Assembly: GCA_016780605.1 (NCBI GenBank)
Contig: JADHLS010000215.1
Coordinates: 1 to 8,097, forward strand
Reading direction: 5' to 3'
DNA: 8,097 bases
From: Reyranella sp.
GTDB taxonomy: Bacteria > Pseudomonadota > Alphaproteobacteria > Reyranellales > Reyranellaceae
Shown: one piece after another, positions 1-5,376 of the stretch
Numbering within the stretch: position 1 is the stretch's first letter
How the letters are laid out: each line of letters begins with the position of its first letter
Position numbers and translations under genes: made by a program
Notes under the pieces: model-generated
Database searches by the model: none
The model's input: the letters and a program-made list of their open reading frames with translations, nothing else
Told to the model about the DNA's origin: nothing

Positions 1-316
1 CCTTGGCCTCTTCGTAGGCCTGGCGTGCCTTCACCGCCGCCTCGACCATCCTACCCACCCGGGTCGAGGCGGCGGTATCTATCACGTAGAGCAGCGCACC
101 GACCCCGATGATCAGCGCGCCCCAGACGTAGTAGGTCCAGGCATCGAGCTCGAGGCGCAACAGGACCACGACGAACGGGATGGGGAAGAAGACTCCGACG
201 AAGCGCAGCCACGTCTCGCGCTCGTAATCCTCGGATTCCGTCTTGGCGAGCGCCTCGAGGTCGATCGCCTGTTGCTCCAGGTTTGCGAGATCTTCGACGG
301 TGGGGATTACGGTCAT
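1..316 (-). CDS. Two-helix membrane protein, partial (C-terminus beyond left edge)
   Basis: The reverse strand reads from ATG at 316-314 to the window edge without a stop, giving 105 codons. The first ~37 residues are acidic and helical (begins MTVIPTVEDLANLEQQ). Two hydrophobic segments follow, about residues 38-54 (FVGVFFPIPFVVVLL) and 61-82 (YYVWGALIIGVGALLYV). The visible part ends in a basic helical stretch (VGRMVEAAVKARQAYEEAK). This suggests a small inner-membrane protein with a short periplasmic turn between two helices and cytoplasmic ends. I do not recognise the family and infer no function. An in-frame upstream ATG at 361-359 would add 15 residues (MVAGWPAPVEWAERH). Neither start has a convincing Shine-Dalgarno. 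I prefer the inner one because the upstream extension would run into the regulatory region of the divergent gene. Confidence 0.72.
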   Translation of the reverse strand, partial: MTVIPTVEDLANLEQQAIDLEALAKTESEDYERETWLRFVGVFFPIPFVVVLLRLELDAWTYYVWGALIIGVGALLYVIDTAASTRVGRMVEAAVKARQAYEEAK

Positions 317-359
317 GTGGCGCTCGGCCCACTCGACGGGCGCCGGCCAGCCTGCCACC

Positions 360-391
360 ATTGCCCGGCAGACACAAACTTTGGGGGCAAT
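360..391. promoter_or_regulatory. 7-bp inverted repeat next to a GTG start
   Basis: ATTGCCC at 360-366 is perfectly complementary to GGGCAAT at 385-391, with an 18-nt spacer. The right arm includes most of the G-run at 383-387, which is the only Shine-Dalgarno-like sequence for the GTG at 395. It could be an operator between the divergent genes, or an RNA hairpin hiding the ribosome binding site. Chance cannot be excluded for arms this short. Confidence 0.3.
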
Positions 392-394
392 CAC

Positions 395-613
395 GTGAGA
401 CTGAGCGACAACGACGTCATGGTCGCCGCCACCCTGGCGGCCGCGGTAGGCGAGACCATGACCAGCAAGACCGCCGCCGACCTGGTGACCGTGCTGGAGG
501 ACATCATCGACGAGCTGACCAAGCGCGGCGGCACCGGTGCGATGTGCGCGGCGGCTTTCAAGAAGCACTTCCCCGACCAGCACGAGAACCACCAGCACTT
601 CCCCGACCGGTAG
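395..613 (+). CDS. Small hypothetical protein with His-rich tail
   Basis: This short frame encodes 72 residues. I chose GTG at 395 because the G-run at 383-387 lies 7 nt upstream and the earlier in-frame ATG at 272 would lie inside the divergent membrane-protein gene. ATG at 419 is an alternative start, giving 64 residues. The middle is predicted to be amphipathic and helical (KTAADLVTVLEDIIDEL), followed by a glycine turn and a second helix (GAMCAAAFKKHF). The tail is rich in His and Asp and contains HFPD twice. No signal peptide or membrane segment is seen, so it is probably cytoplasmic. The stop lies 9 bp before the nitroreductase ATG on the same strand, so co-transcription is likely. I do not recognise the family and assign no function. 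Confidence 0.55.
   Translation: MRLSDNDVMVAATLAAAVGETMTSKTAADLVTVLEDIIDELTKRGGTGAMCAAAFKKHFPDQHENHQHFPDR
564..608 (+). repeat. 15-bp direct repeat, two copies 30 bp apart
   Basis: AGCACTTCCCCGACC occurs at 564-578 and again at 594-608, exactly ten codons apart and in the same reading frame. It duplicates the HFPD peptide at the end of the small protein encoded at 395-613. Confidence 0.85.
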
Positions 614-622
614 CCGCTCGCC

Positions 623-1333
623 ATGAGCGCACCGCCGCCGACCGCCGATGTCGGCCTGTTCGAGGCGATCCATACCGCCCGCTCGCTGCGGCACTTCAAG
701 CCCGACCCCGTGCCCCAGGAGCTGATCGAGCGCGTGCTCGACGCCGCCATCCGCGCGTCGAGCGGCGGCAATACCCAGCACTGGTCGTTCATCGTCGTGC
801 GCGATGCCGCCAAGCGCCGGGCGATCGGCGCGGTCTACCGCAAGGCGTCGGACTATACCGGCGCCCAGTACGCCGCCCGGCCCAAGCCCGATCATCTCAG
901 CCAGGCGCAGTACGACCAGTTCCTCGCCAACAGCGGATACCTCTGGGACCACATGGCCGCCGCCCCCGTGATCCTGGTGCCGTGCCTGAAGAAGCGCGAG
1001 CTGCCCGAGCGCACGGCCCTGCCCGAGGCGGTACAAGCGCGCTACGCCGACCATCTCGCCAACCTGCACCGCATCAGCGGATCGAGCATCTACCCCGCCA
1101 TCCAGAACATCATCCTGGCCTGCCGCGGCCTTGGCCTCGGCACGGTGATCACCACCAACCACATCCTCTACGAGGACGAGGTCAAGGCGGTGCTGGGCGT
1201 GCCCGACGACGTTGCAACCTTCGCCCTGATGCCGATCGGCTTTCCGACGCGGAAGTACGGCCCCCTGACGCGCAAGCCGGTCGCCGAGGTCACATACGCC
1301 GACAGCTGGGGCAGGCCATGGCCGCCGCCTTGA
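623..1333 (+). CDS. Nitroreductase-family FMN oxidoreductase
   Basis: A 236-residue protein of the FMN-dependent nitroreductase superfamily. Members of this family typically reduce nitro compounds, quinones or related substrates with NAD(P)H. The N-terminal phosphate-contacting motif is clear: ARSLRHFKPDPVP, with R20, S21 and R23. It is followed by ASSGGNTQHWSFIVV (about residues 45-59), the usual flavin-ring loop. The helix before and the strand at about 169-178 (GLGLGTVITT) fit the second FMN-binding segment. The C-terminal end (YGPLTRKPVAEVTYADSWG) resembles the family's closing strand. Length is normal for a single-domain member, and no signal peptide is seen, so it should be cytoplasmic. 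An insertion-like stretch at about 80-135 (YRKASDYTGAQYAARPKPDH onward) probably shapes the substrate pocket. The true substrate cannot be told from sequence. ATG at 623 has no strong ribosome site, which fits translation coupled to the small gene 9 bp upstream. Confidence 0.93.
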   Translation: MSAPPPTADVGLFEAIHTARSLRHFKPDPVPQELIERVLDAAIRASSGGNTQHWSFIVVRDAAKRRAIGAVYRKASDYTGAQYAARPKPDHLSQAQYDQFLANSGYLWDHMAAAPVILVPCLKKRELPERTALPEAVQARYADHLANLHRISGSSIYPAIQNIILACRGLGLGTVITTNHILYEDEVKAVLGVPDDVATFALMPIGFPTRKYGPLTRKPVAEVTYADSWGRPWPPP

Positions 1334-1407
1334 GAGGCATGCCAGCCCCGGTATAGACTTCGAGCAGCGTTTCACCTTGCTCTCCCACGTCGGCAACGAT
1401 CGGCCAT

Positions 1408-1412
1408 AGGAG
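1408..1412 (+). promoter_or_regulatory. Strong Shine-Dalgarno (AGGAG)
   Basis: AGGAG lies 6 nt before the ATG at 1419. It is the clearest ribosome binding site in the window and fixes the start of the HExxH protein. Confidence 0.8.
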
Positions 1413-1418
1413 TGAAGC

Positions 1419-2414
1419 ATGGGGTCCATTACGCGCTCGGTCGGCGCCGGCGGTGCGAACCGTCCCGCCGACGTCACGGAAATCCAGCAGCTGCTCAACA
1501 AGGTGCCTGCCGTGCAAGGTGGGGCGTCGCCGCCCTTCGTCGTCTTCGGCACCTGTGATTCCGCCACCCTGGCGGCGATCCTGAAGTTCCAGAAGAAGCA
1601 GGTGCCCGCCTTCGCCGACGGCCGCATCGATCCCGGCGGCCCCACGCTTGCCAAGCTGAATGCCCTGGCGGGCGCGCCCAGCCCCGGTCCTGGCCCCGGA
1701 CCGAGTGCGGCGACGGGATCGCTCACCGATGTCAATCGGGCGCGCGGCATCGGCCAGATCTGGCTCGCCGCCGTCGAGCCCGCCATCACCGGCTTCATAT
1801 TCAGCGTCGGCAAGGGACTCAGCAATGCGCAGGCGCCGTCGCTCGCCTTCATCGAGGACGCCTTCCACAAGCACTTCAAGCTGATCCTCGATCCTTCGAA
1901 GAAGGATGCCGCGCATCCCAACACCAAGGTCTTCGATCCCGTCACCGACAAGACCTTCCTGCCGTTCATCCGCTCGACCTTCCGCGGCGTGCAGGGGGTC
2001 GTCATGAATCCCGGCAAATTCGACCTGATCACCGCGGCGAAGGCCACGGCAGACAAGGCCTCCGGCATCGCCGCCTACGTGCTGAAGACCGGCGGCAACA
2101 TCCAGGTGTCGCCCGCCTTCAACAGCCCGGCGCGCGGCCCCAACTGCCAGGCGGCGATCGTCGTCCATGAGGCGGTCCACGTCGTCGACGGCGCCTCGGG
2201 CAACGATGCAGCACACATTCCTGAATGGGCGACCAACGATCCGCCGATCAGCGGCAAGGTCGCGCCGGGACCGGACGCCAAGTTCGGCAAGACCGGCTAC
2301 GACCTGCAGACGCCCGAACAGGCGATGCACAATGCCGCCGCCTACGCCTCGTTCGCGGCGCACGTGGCGCGCGGCAAGGACGAGCGTTTCGGCGACGGTC
2401 GCCAGACCGAGTAG
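1419..2414 (+). CDS. Peptidoglycan-binding-like protein with HExxH metallopeptidase-like domain
   Basis: A 331-residue two-part protein. Residues about 5-83 look like a peptidoglycan-binding (PG_binding_1-like) fold: SVGAGGANRPADVTEIQQLL at the start, then CDSATLAAILKFQKK and DGRIDPGGPTLAKLNAL. A Pro-Gly linker (PSPGPGPGPS, about 87-96) follows. The C-terminal half carries HEAVH at 250-254, the zinc-metallopeptidase HExxH signature. D257, D263, H266 and E269 (in HIPEW) are candidate third ligands. A later motif NAAAYASFA (305-313) recalls the NAxxYxxF element near the active site of M35-type peptidases. The family assignment is tentative. No signal peptide or membrane helix is visible, so how it would reach a wall is unclear. 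AGGAG at 1408-1412, 6 nt before ATG, supports the start. It sits 85 bp after the nitroreductase on the same strand. Confidence 0.85.
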   Translation: MGSITRSVGAGGANRPADVTEIQQLLNKVPAVQGGASPPFVVFGTCDSATLAAILKFQKKQVPAFADGRIDPGGPTLAKLNALAGAPSPGPGPGPSAATGSLTDVNRARGIGQIWLAAVEPAITGFIFSVGKGLSNAQAPSLAFIEDAFHKHFKLILDPSKKDAAHPNTKVFDPVTDKTFLPFIRSTFRGVQGVVMNPGKFDLITAAKATADKASGIAAYVLKTGGNIQVSPAFNSPARGPNCQAAIVVHEAVHVVDGASGNDAAHIPEWATNDPPISGKVAPGPDAKFGKTGYDLQTPEQAMHNAAAYASFAAHVARGKDERFGDGRQTE

Positions 2415-2496
2415 CCTCGGCTTCCAGAGCGCCACCAACGCACAAGACAGGCGCTGCCCCTCGATGCATGGTGAGTGACGGCTGAGCGAGGGGAAC

Positions 2497-3213
2497 ATGA
2501 CGGGAATGACAATCCGGGCGCTGACGTTCGACGTCCAGGGCACCTGCGCAGACTTCTGCCGGCCGATGCAGCGCATGGGCGAGACGGTGAATCGCGCCAA
2601 GGGGCTCGATCTCGACTGGGGCGCGCTGTCGTCGGACTGGCGGGCGCTCTATCGCACGGTTCTCGACGATGTCATCGCGGGCCGCCGGCCGTGGCTCAGG
2701 GTCGACCTCATCTATCGCGAAACGCTCGACACGCTCCTGGAGCGGCACGGCCTTGCCATGCACTTCACGGCAGGCGAACGGGACGAGATGAACGGCCTCT
2801 GGAGTCGACTCGAAGCCTGGCCCGACAGCATCGAGGGACTTTCCCGCCTGCGCCGTCGGTTCGTGACCTCGACCCTCTCCAACGCCGGCATGAGGACCAT
2901 GGTGACGGTGGTGAAGCACGCCGGCCTGCCGTTCGACGCGATCCTGACCGCCGAGCTTGCGCACATCTACAAGCCGGCCCCCGCCGTCTACCAGCTCGCG
3001 GTCGACTATCTCGGCTTTCGGCCTGACGAGATCATGATGGTGGCCTGCCACAAGTACGACCTCGCGGCAGCGCGCGCCTTTGGCATGCGCACGGCCTTCG
3101 TGGCGCGCCCGCTCGAGTTCGGACCGACCGCCCGGCCGGACACGGCACGCGAGGACTGGTTCGACGTCTACGCGGCCGACTTCGTGGCGCTGGCCGGCGC
3201 GCTGGGCGCTTAG
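2497..3213 (+). CDS. HAD type II (2-haloacid dehalogenase-like) hydrolase
   Basis: A 238-residue haloacid dehalogenase superfamily protein of the L-2-haloacid dehalogenase-like (type II) group. Motif I is TFDVQGTCAD with nucleophile D12. Motif II is TSTLSNAG with S128. Motif III is YKPAPAVY with K159. Motif IV is MMVACHKYDLAAARAFGMRT with D188. The cap at about residues 20-100 includes WRALYRTVL and LWSRLEAWPD. Characterised dehalogenases have SSNAWD at motif IV, whereas this protein has ACHKYD. It therefore belongs to a sister group often annotated as type II dehalogenase without proof of that activity, and another C-X or phosphoester substrate is possible. GAGG at 2488-2491 stands 5 nt before the chosen ATG. 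An ATG at 2506 would shorten it by three residues. No signal peptide is seen. It is 82 bp after the HExxH gene and is the last gene before the putative island boundary. Confidence 0.9.
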   Translation: MTGMTIRALTFDVQGTCADFCRPMQRMGETVNRAKGLDLDWGALSSDWRALYRTVLDDVIAGRRPWLRVDLIYRETLDTLLERHGLAMHFTAGERDEMNGLWSRLEAWPDSIEGLSRLRRRFVTSTLSNAGMRTMVTVVKHAGLPFDAILTAELAHIYKPAPAVYQLAVDYLGFRPDEIMMVACHKYDLAAARAFGMRTAFVARPLEFGPTARPDTAREDWFDVYAADFVALAGALGA

Positions 3214-3229
3214 GGCTTAGATAAAGTAG

Positions 3230-3252
3230 TGGTGCCCGAGACGGAATCGAAC
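3230..3252 (-). other. tRNA 3'-end fragment, probable integration attachment site
   Basis: The minus strand reads GTTCGATTCC (T-arm and T-loop) and then GTCTCGGGCACCA (acceptor 3' strand, discriminator A, CCA). This resembles the 3' end of bacterial tRNAs, such as tRNA-Phe types ending CGGGCACCA. The bases 5' of it on the minus strand do not form a T-stem partner, anticodon arm or D-arm. The T-stem to acceptor segment is also one base short of the standard 16. It is therefore not a working tRNA. Such fragments are the usual mark of one end of an element that integrated into a tRNA 3' end. From its orientation the island lies on the higher-coordinate side. Confidence 0.6.
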
Positions 3253-3261
3253 TGACGATTC
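3244..3261. repeat. 18-bp perfect dyad (6+6+6) at the tRNA-fragment edge
   Basis: GAATCG (3244-3249) and CGATTC (3256-3261) are perfectly inverted around a 6-bp spacer, AACTGA. The tRNA similarity ends within that spacer. This layout fits core-type binding sites of a tyrosine recombinase flanking the crossover. It could instead form the stem of a weak terminator for the HAD gene, since TTTTT follows at 3271-3275, although G/C pairing is poor and the T-run is 9 nt away. Confidence 0.4.
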
Positions 3262-3304
3262 GAGGGTCGATTTTTATGACTTTTCCGCCTCCCTTGCGTC
3301 GCGA

Positions 3305-3326
3305 GATACCAACACTGATACCAACA
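3305..3326. repeat. Two direct repeats GATACCAACA, 12-bp period
   Basis: GATACCAACA occurs at 3305-3314 and 3317-3326, separated by CT. Short tandem direct repeats 50-100 bp from a core attachment site are typical of arm-type integrase binding sites. The role is inferred from position. The repeat itself is seen directly. Confidence 0.55.
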
Positions 3327-3601
3327 GAAGACGGTTGTGAAGCGGTTCGATTCTTCAGGTGATTCAGATCGTCGCAGGCGACATGGAAGCGTCAACGCGT
3401 GCATGTTGGCAATGTGCGCTGGGAAGGGCGGGCGAGATCGCAATGAAGCGCGCATTCGGCGGATGAGCGCACAGACAGGTGGCAGTCATCCCGCCTACCG
3501 CAGCGGGCACTCATCTGCGCGACAACGCGGTCTATACAGAGCACGAGAACCGAGTCCCAACAGTCGCGAGCGCGCCCAAATGCGATGGCCACAGCGGTTC
3601 C

Positions 3602-3739
3602 CTATGGCGGCGGCGCGTATGGCTCGATCTGCCCCCGCGTGCCTTCGAGCAATTCTCGGGATTTGGCGATTGCCGCCTGGGTCCGGACTTTCAATTCGGC
3701 GGATAGACAAACCTCATTCTGAGGCCAAGGCACCGCCAC
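3602..3739 (-). CDS. Possible small ORF downstream of abiEii (uncertain)
   Basis: From GTG at 3739-3737 the minus strand encodes about 45 residues ending at TAG (3604-3602). The C-terminal two-thirds look protein-like: LSAELKVRTQAAIAKSRELL suggests an amphipathic helix, followed by EGTRGQIEPYAPPP. It begins 8 nt past the abiEii stop, so it could be a third cistron. There is no Shine-Dalgarno, the start codon is uncertain, and the first residues (VAVPWPQNEV) are unremarkable. It may be a chance frame or a gene remnant. Confidence 0.22.
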   Translation of the reverse strand: MAVPWPQNEVCLSAELKVRTQAAIAKSRELLEGTRGQIEPYAPPP

Positions 3740-3746
3740 GCGAGCG

Positions 3747-4676
3747 TTAGCCTTCGCCCCAGGCACTCGCGTTAGGGTCCCACCGGCCTCGCGCAGCCTC
3801 GGGCTGGGCCAAGCCAGCGATGACCGGCCCAAAGAACCGCCGCAGTTCGTCCAGCAAGCGGGGAAAGGGCGGCGGATCAAGCGACGGCGGCGTGCGTCGC
3901 AGGAAGCCCGTCCACAGACCGCGCTCCTCAGCAGTCGCGGCGAAGGCTTCGGTCAGCCCCACTGGCATCGCGGTGGGGATGGCGGTTTCTCGACGCCGCA
4001 GGGTCCCGCCCACCGCGGCCACCAAACCCGCCAAGTCGAACGGGAAGGTGCGAGTGGTAACCCAGATGTCGTGAAAATCCTTGATCCGACCGTTCGCTTC
4101 GCCGAACCGGATCATCGCCTCGAACTTCTCGGCGACGACCGTCTCCGGCGGATACATGAGGATGTTGGCCTGGGGCAGGCCGGCGAGCAGGCTCGGAAAA
4201 TTCTCTCGTTTCGGTGCTGGGTAGACATGGTCGCCGAATCCGATGTCGACTTGGACGGGAATCACGGCGGTGCCGAGACGGCCGCGTAGCCCGAGCCGAG
4301 CGCCTTGGTACTTGTCGGCCTCGCGAACAGGCTCAACCTTCAAAGTCCCCGGATCGAAGATGATACCATCCTCAGGAACCTCCACGTTGCAGATGCGGGT
4401 GAACTGCTCAGTGAGGGCGGCCGGATCGGGATCGCCCTGGCTCAAGAGGTCGAGGTCTCCGGTGGGGCGAAAGACATGCTGTGGCCAGGTAACGAACAGC
4501 ATAGCGCCCTTGAGCACATAGCGCTCCGTGGCCTCGGTTTGGCTGAGGCGGAACAGGAACCGCTCGATGGCATAGCGGCCCATCACCCGGCCGAAATCAT
4601 CGCCGTGTTGCCGGGTGTGGTTGTAGAGCCGTTGCCGGATCGAGGCGGCAGGATCCCTGATGATCTTGTTTTTCAT
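3747..4676 (-). CDS. abiEii: AbiEii-type nucleotidyltransferase toxin
   Basis: A 309-residue protein of the AbiEii/AbiGii toxin family, the toxin half of type IV toxin-antitoxin systems. In studied members it is a GTP-binding or tRNA-modifying nucleotidyltransferase that halts growth. The fold's signature is present: YVLKGAMLF (residues 53-61), then RPTGDLDLL (70-78) with D74 and D76 as the metal-binding pair. A third acidic strand is VQVDIGFGD with D144. Next comes YPPETVVAEKFEAM (175-188) with E183 and K184, then GRIKDFHDIW (196-205) with K199, D200 and D203. All expected catalytic residues appear intact. The C-terminal ~100 residues are a helical domain typical of the family. Its ATG overlaps the abiEi stop codon as ATGA (4676-4673), so the two are translationally coupled. 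In phage-infected lactococci the pair acts by abortive infection, and the same role here is inferred. Confidence 0.92.
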   Translation of the reverse strand: MKNKIIRDPAASIRQRLYNHTRQHGDDFGRVMGRYAIERFLFRLSQTEATERYVLKGAMLFVTWPQHVFRPTGDLDLLSQGDPDPAALTEQFTRICNVEVPEDGIIFDPGTLKVEPVREADKYQGARLGLRGRLGTAVIPVQVDIGFGDHVYPAPKRENFPSLLAGLPQANILMYPPETVVAEKFEAMIRFGEANGRIKDFHDIWVTTRTFPFDLAGLVAAVGGTLRRRETAIPTAMPVGLTEAFAATAEERGLWTGFLRRTPPSLDPPPFPRLLDELRRFFGPVIAGLAQPEAARGRWDPNASAWGEG

Positions 4677-5287
4677 TGCATGGTCTTGATGAAGGGCTCC
4701 ATCCGGCTGGCGACCCGGTCGATGGCGGCGAAGGCCATCAGTTCGCTGGGAGTAGTCTTGCGTTGGCGCAGGGCGTCGCGCAGGGCTTCGATTGCGACGT
4801 CCTCGCCGACATGCCGACGGTGCTTGAAGCAGTCGGCGACCGTCTTGGCTACGCCGTAGACCGGCACCAGGACGCCCTCCACTTCGGTATGTTCGATTCC
4901 TGCGGTCAGAGCTTCGCCGGTGGCGCGGACGATCTCTAGCCGAAGGCCCGCCGCCATCGGCGTGCGGGCCTTGTGCGGAATGGTCATCCAGACCGCGTGC
5001 GGCAGCTGGGTAGTAAGCTCATGGTGGCGTAGGGCGCTGATCAGGCTGACCACGCCGTTTGGCACTAGGCGGGCGGCTTGGGCGAGGTCGTGCGCCACGT
5101 CCTCTCCGACGCGCTCGGGGTCTTGATAGAGTCCGCGCCCCAGCTTTGCGAGGATTCCTGCGTCGGTCAGACGCTTGAGGTAGACCAGAGGGATGCCGGC
5201 CGCCTTGAAGTCTCGCGCGCGCGCGATTCCTCGAGCGCGCGTCAGGCTGAGGGCGCGGTCGCGATAACTCATATGACGTTCGGCCAT
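4673..5287 (-). CDS. abiEi: AbiEi-type antitoxin / autorepressor
   Basis: A 204-residue AbiEi-family antitoxin. An N-terminal winged helix-turn-helix spans about residues 7-56 (RARDFKAAGIPLVYLKRLTD, then ILAKLGRGLYQDP), the usual 'reads-as-promoter-binding' domain. The C-terminal part has the family's conserved segment VYGVAKTVADCFKHRR (143-158) followed by VGEDVAIEALRDAL (160-173). Known AbiEi proteins neutralise AbiEii without stable complex formation (type IV) and repress their own operon by binding inverted repeats. The frame is open further upstream, but that extension (5288-5419) crosses the promoter and the divergent gene, so I reject it. ATG at 5287 gives the fullest domain. ATG at 5272 (MSYRDR) is an equally good choice, and its CATATG matches the one at the divergent gene's start. 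Neither has a Shine-Dalgarno. Confidence 0.9.
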   Translation of the reverse strand: MAERHMSYRDRALSLTRARGIARARDFKAAGIPLVYLKRLTDAGILAKLGRGLYQDPERVGEDVAHDLAQAARLVPNGVVSLISALRHHELTTQLPHAVWMTIPHKARTPMAAGLRLEIVRATGEALTAGIEHTEVEGVLVPVYGVAKTVADCFKHRRHVGEDVAIEALRDALRQRKTTPSELMAFAAIDRVASRMEPFIKTMQ

Positions 5288-5297
5288 GATGTTATCT

Positions 5298-5325
5298 ATT
5301 ATCGGCAAAAATAACGAATTGTCGA
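5298..5325 (-). promoter_or_regulatory. Sigma70-type promoter for abiEi-abiEii
   Basis: On the minus strand, TCGACA (5325-5320) is followed after 16 nt by GATAAT (5303-5298). Each matches the sigma70 consensus at five of six positions. Transcription would start near 5291, only a few bases before ATG 5287, so that start would be almost leaderless. ATG 5272 would have a leader of about 19 nt. The sequence around it contains repeated ATAA motifs that could be repressor contacts. Confidence 0.55.
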
Positions 5326-5357
5326 CGAAAGAGAACACTCGAAGAATCCAGACGGAT

Positions 5358-5376
5358 GTCATATATTTCATATGAC
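5358..5376. promoter_or_regulatory. Perfect 7-bp dyad over -10 and start codon (candidate operator)
   Basis: GTCATAT (5358-5364) and ATATGAC (5370-5376) are perfectly inverted around a 5-bp spacer, ATTTC. The dyad contains the -10-like TATATT (5362-5367) and the ATG at 5372 of the HTH fusion gene. A further copy of TCATATGAC occurs at 5269-5277 around the inner ATG of abiEi, 99 bp away. The position suits a repressor site, possibly bound by the fusion protein's own helix-turn-helix. Confidence 0.5.

Larger units (their letters stand above)
3214..3746. other. Intergenic junction region with no convincing gene
   Basis: This 533-bp stretch lies between the HAD hydrolase and abiEii. The first ~115 bp hold the tRNA-end fragment, the 18-bp dyad, a T-run (3271-3275) and the GATACCAACA repeats. 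The remainder has open frames on both strands, but their predicted proteins are Arg/Ser-rich or low in structure and look like chance products of high GC. The only one worth a note is a possible 45-codon minus-strand frame directly after abiEii. I see no integrase remnant. Confidence 0.6.

Noticed and set aside
283..1356. 357-codon plus-strand frame overlapping the nitroreductase
   Set aside because: The product is dominated by Arg, Pro and Ala and is out of frame with a clear nitroreductase carrying all family motifs.
1346..1360. TATAGA at about 1352 as a promoter for the HExxH gene
   Set aside because: No acceptable -35 is found 16-18 nt upstream, and read-through from the nitroreductase gene is equally possible.
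1290..2600. 436-codon open frame on the minus strand
   Set aside because: It is antisense to the HExxH protein, spans its whole gene plus both intergenic gaps, and its product is Arg/Gly-rich without recognisable motifs. This is a typical shadow of high-GC codon bias.
3211..3275. Strong rho-independent terminator after the HAD gene
   Set aside because: The only stem (GAATCG/CGATTC) is short and AT-rich, and the T-run is 9 nt beyond it. It is kept only as a weak alternative for the dyad.
3229..3305. A complete tRNA gene on the minus strand
   Set aside because: Only the last ~23 nt match. The T-stem does not pair, and no anticodon or D arm or matching 5' acceptor strand (GCCCGAG) is found at the right distance.
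3210..3455. 81-codon minus-strand frame over the attachment region
   Set aside because: Its CWYQCWY peptide is just the GATACCAACA repeat read as protein, and it reads through the tRNA-end fragment. No protein-like pattern is seen.
3337..3750. 137-codon plus-strand frame before abiEii
   Set aside because: The composition is Arg/Ser-rich with no domain or ribosome site, and it ends inside abiEii. I treat it as chance.
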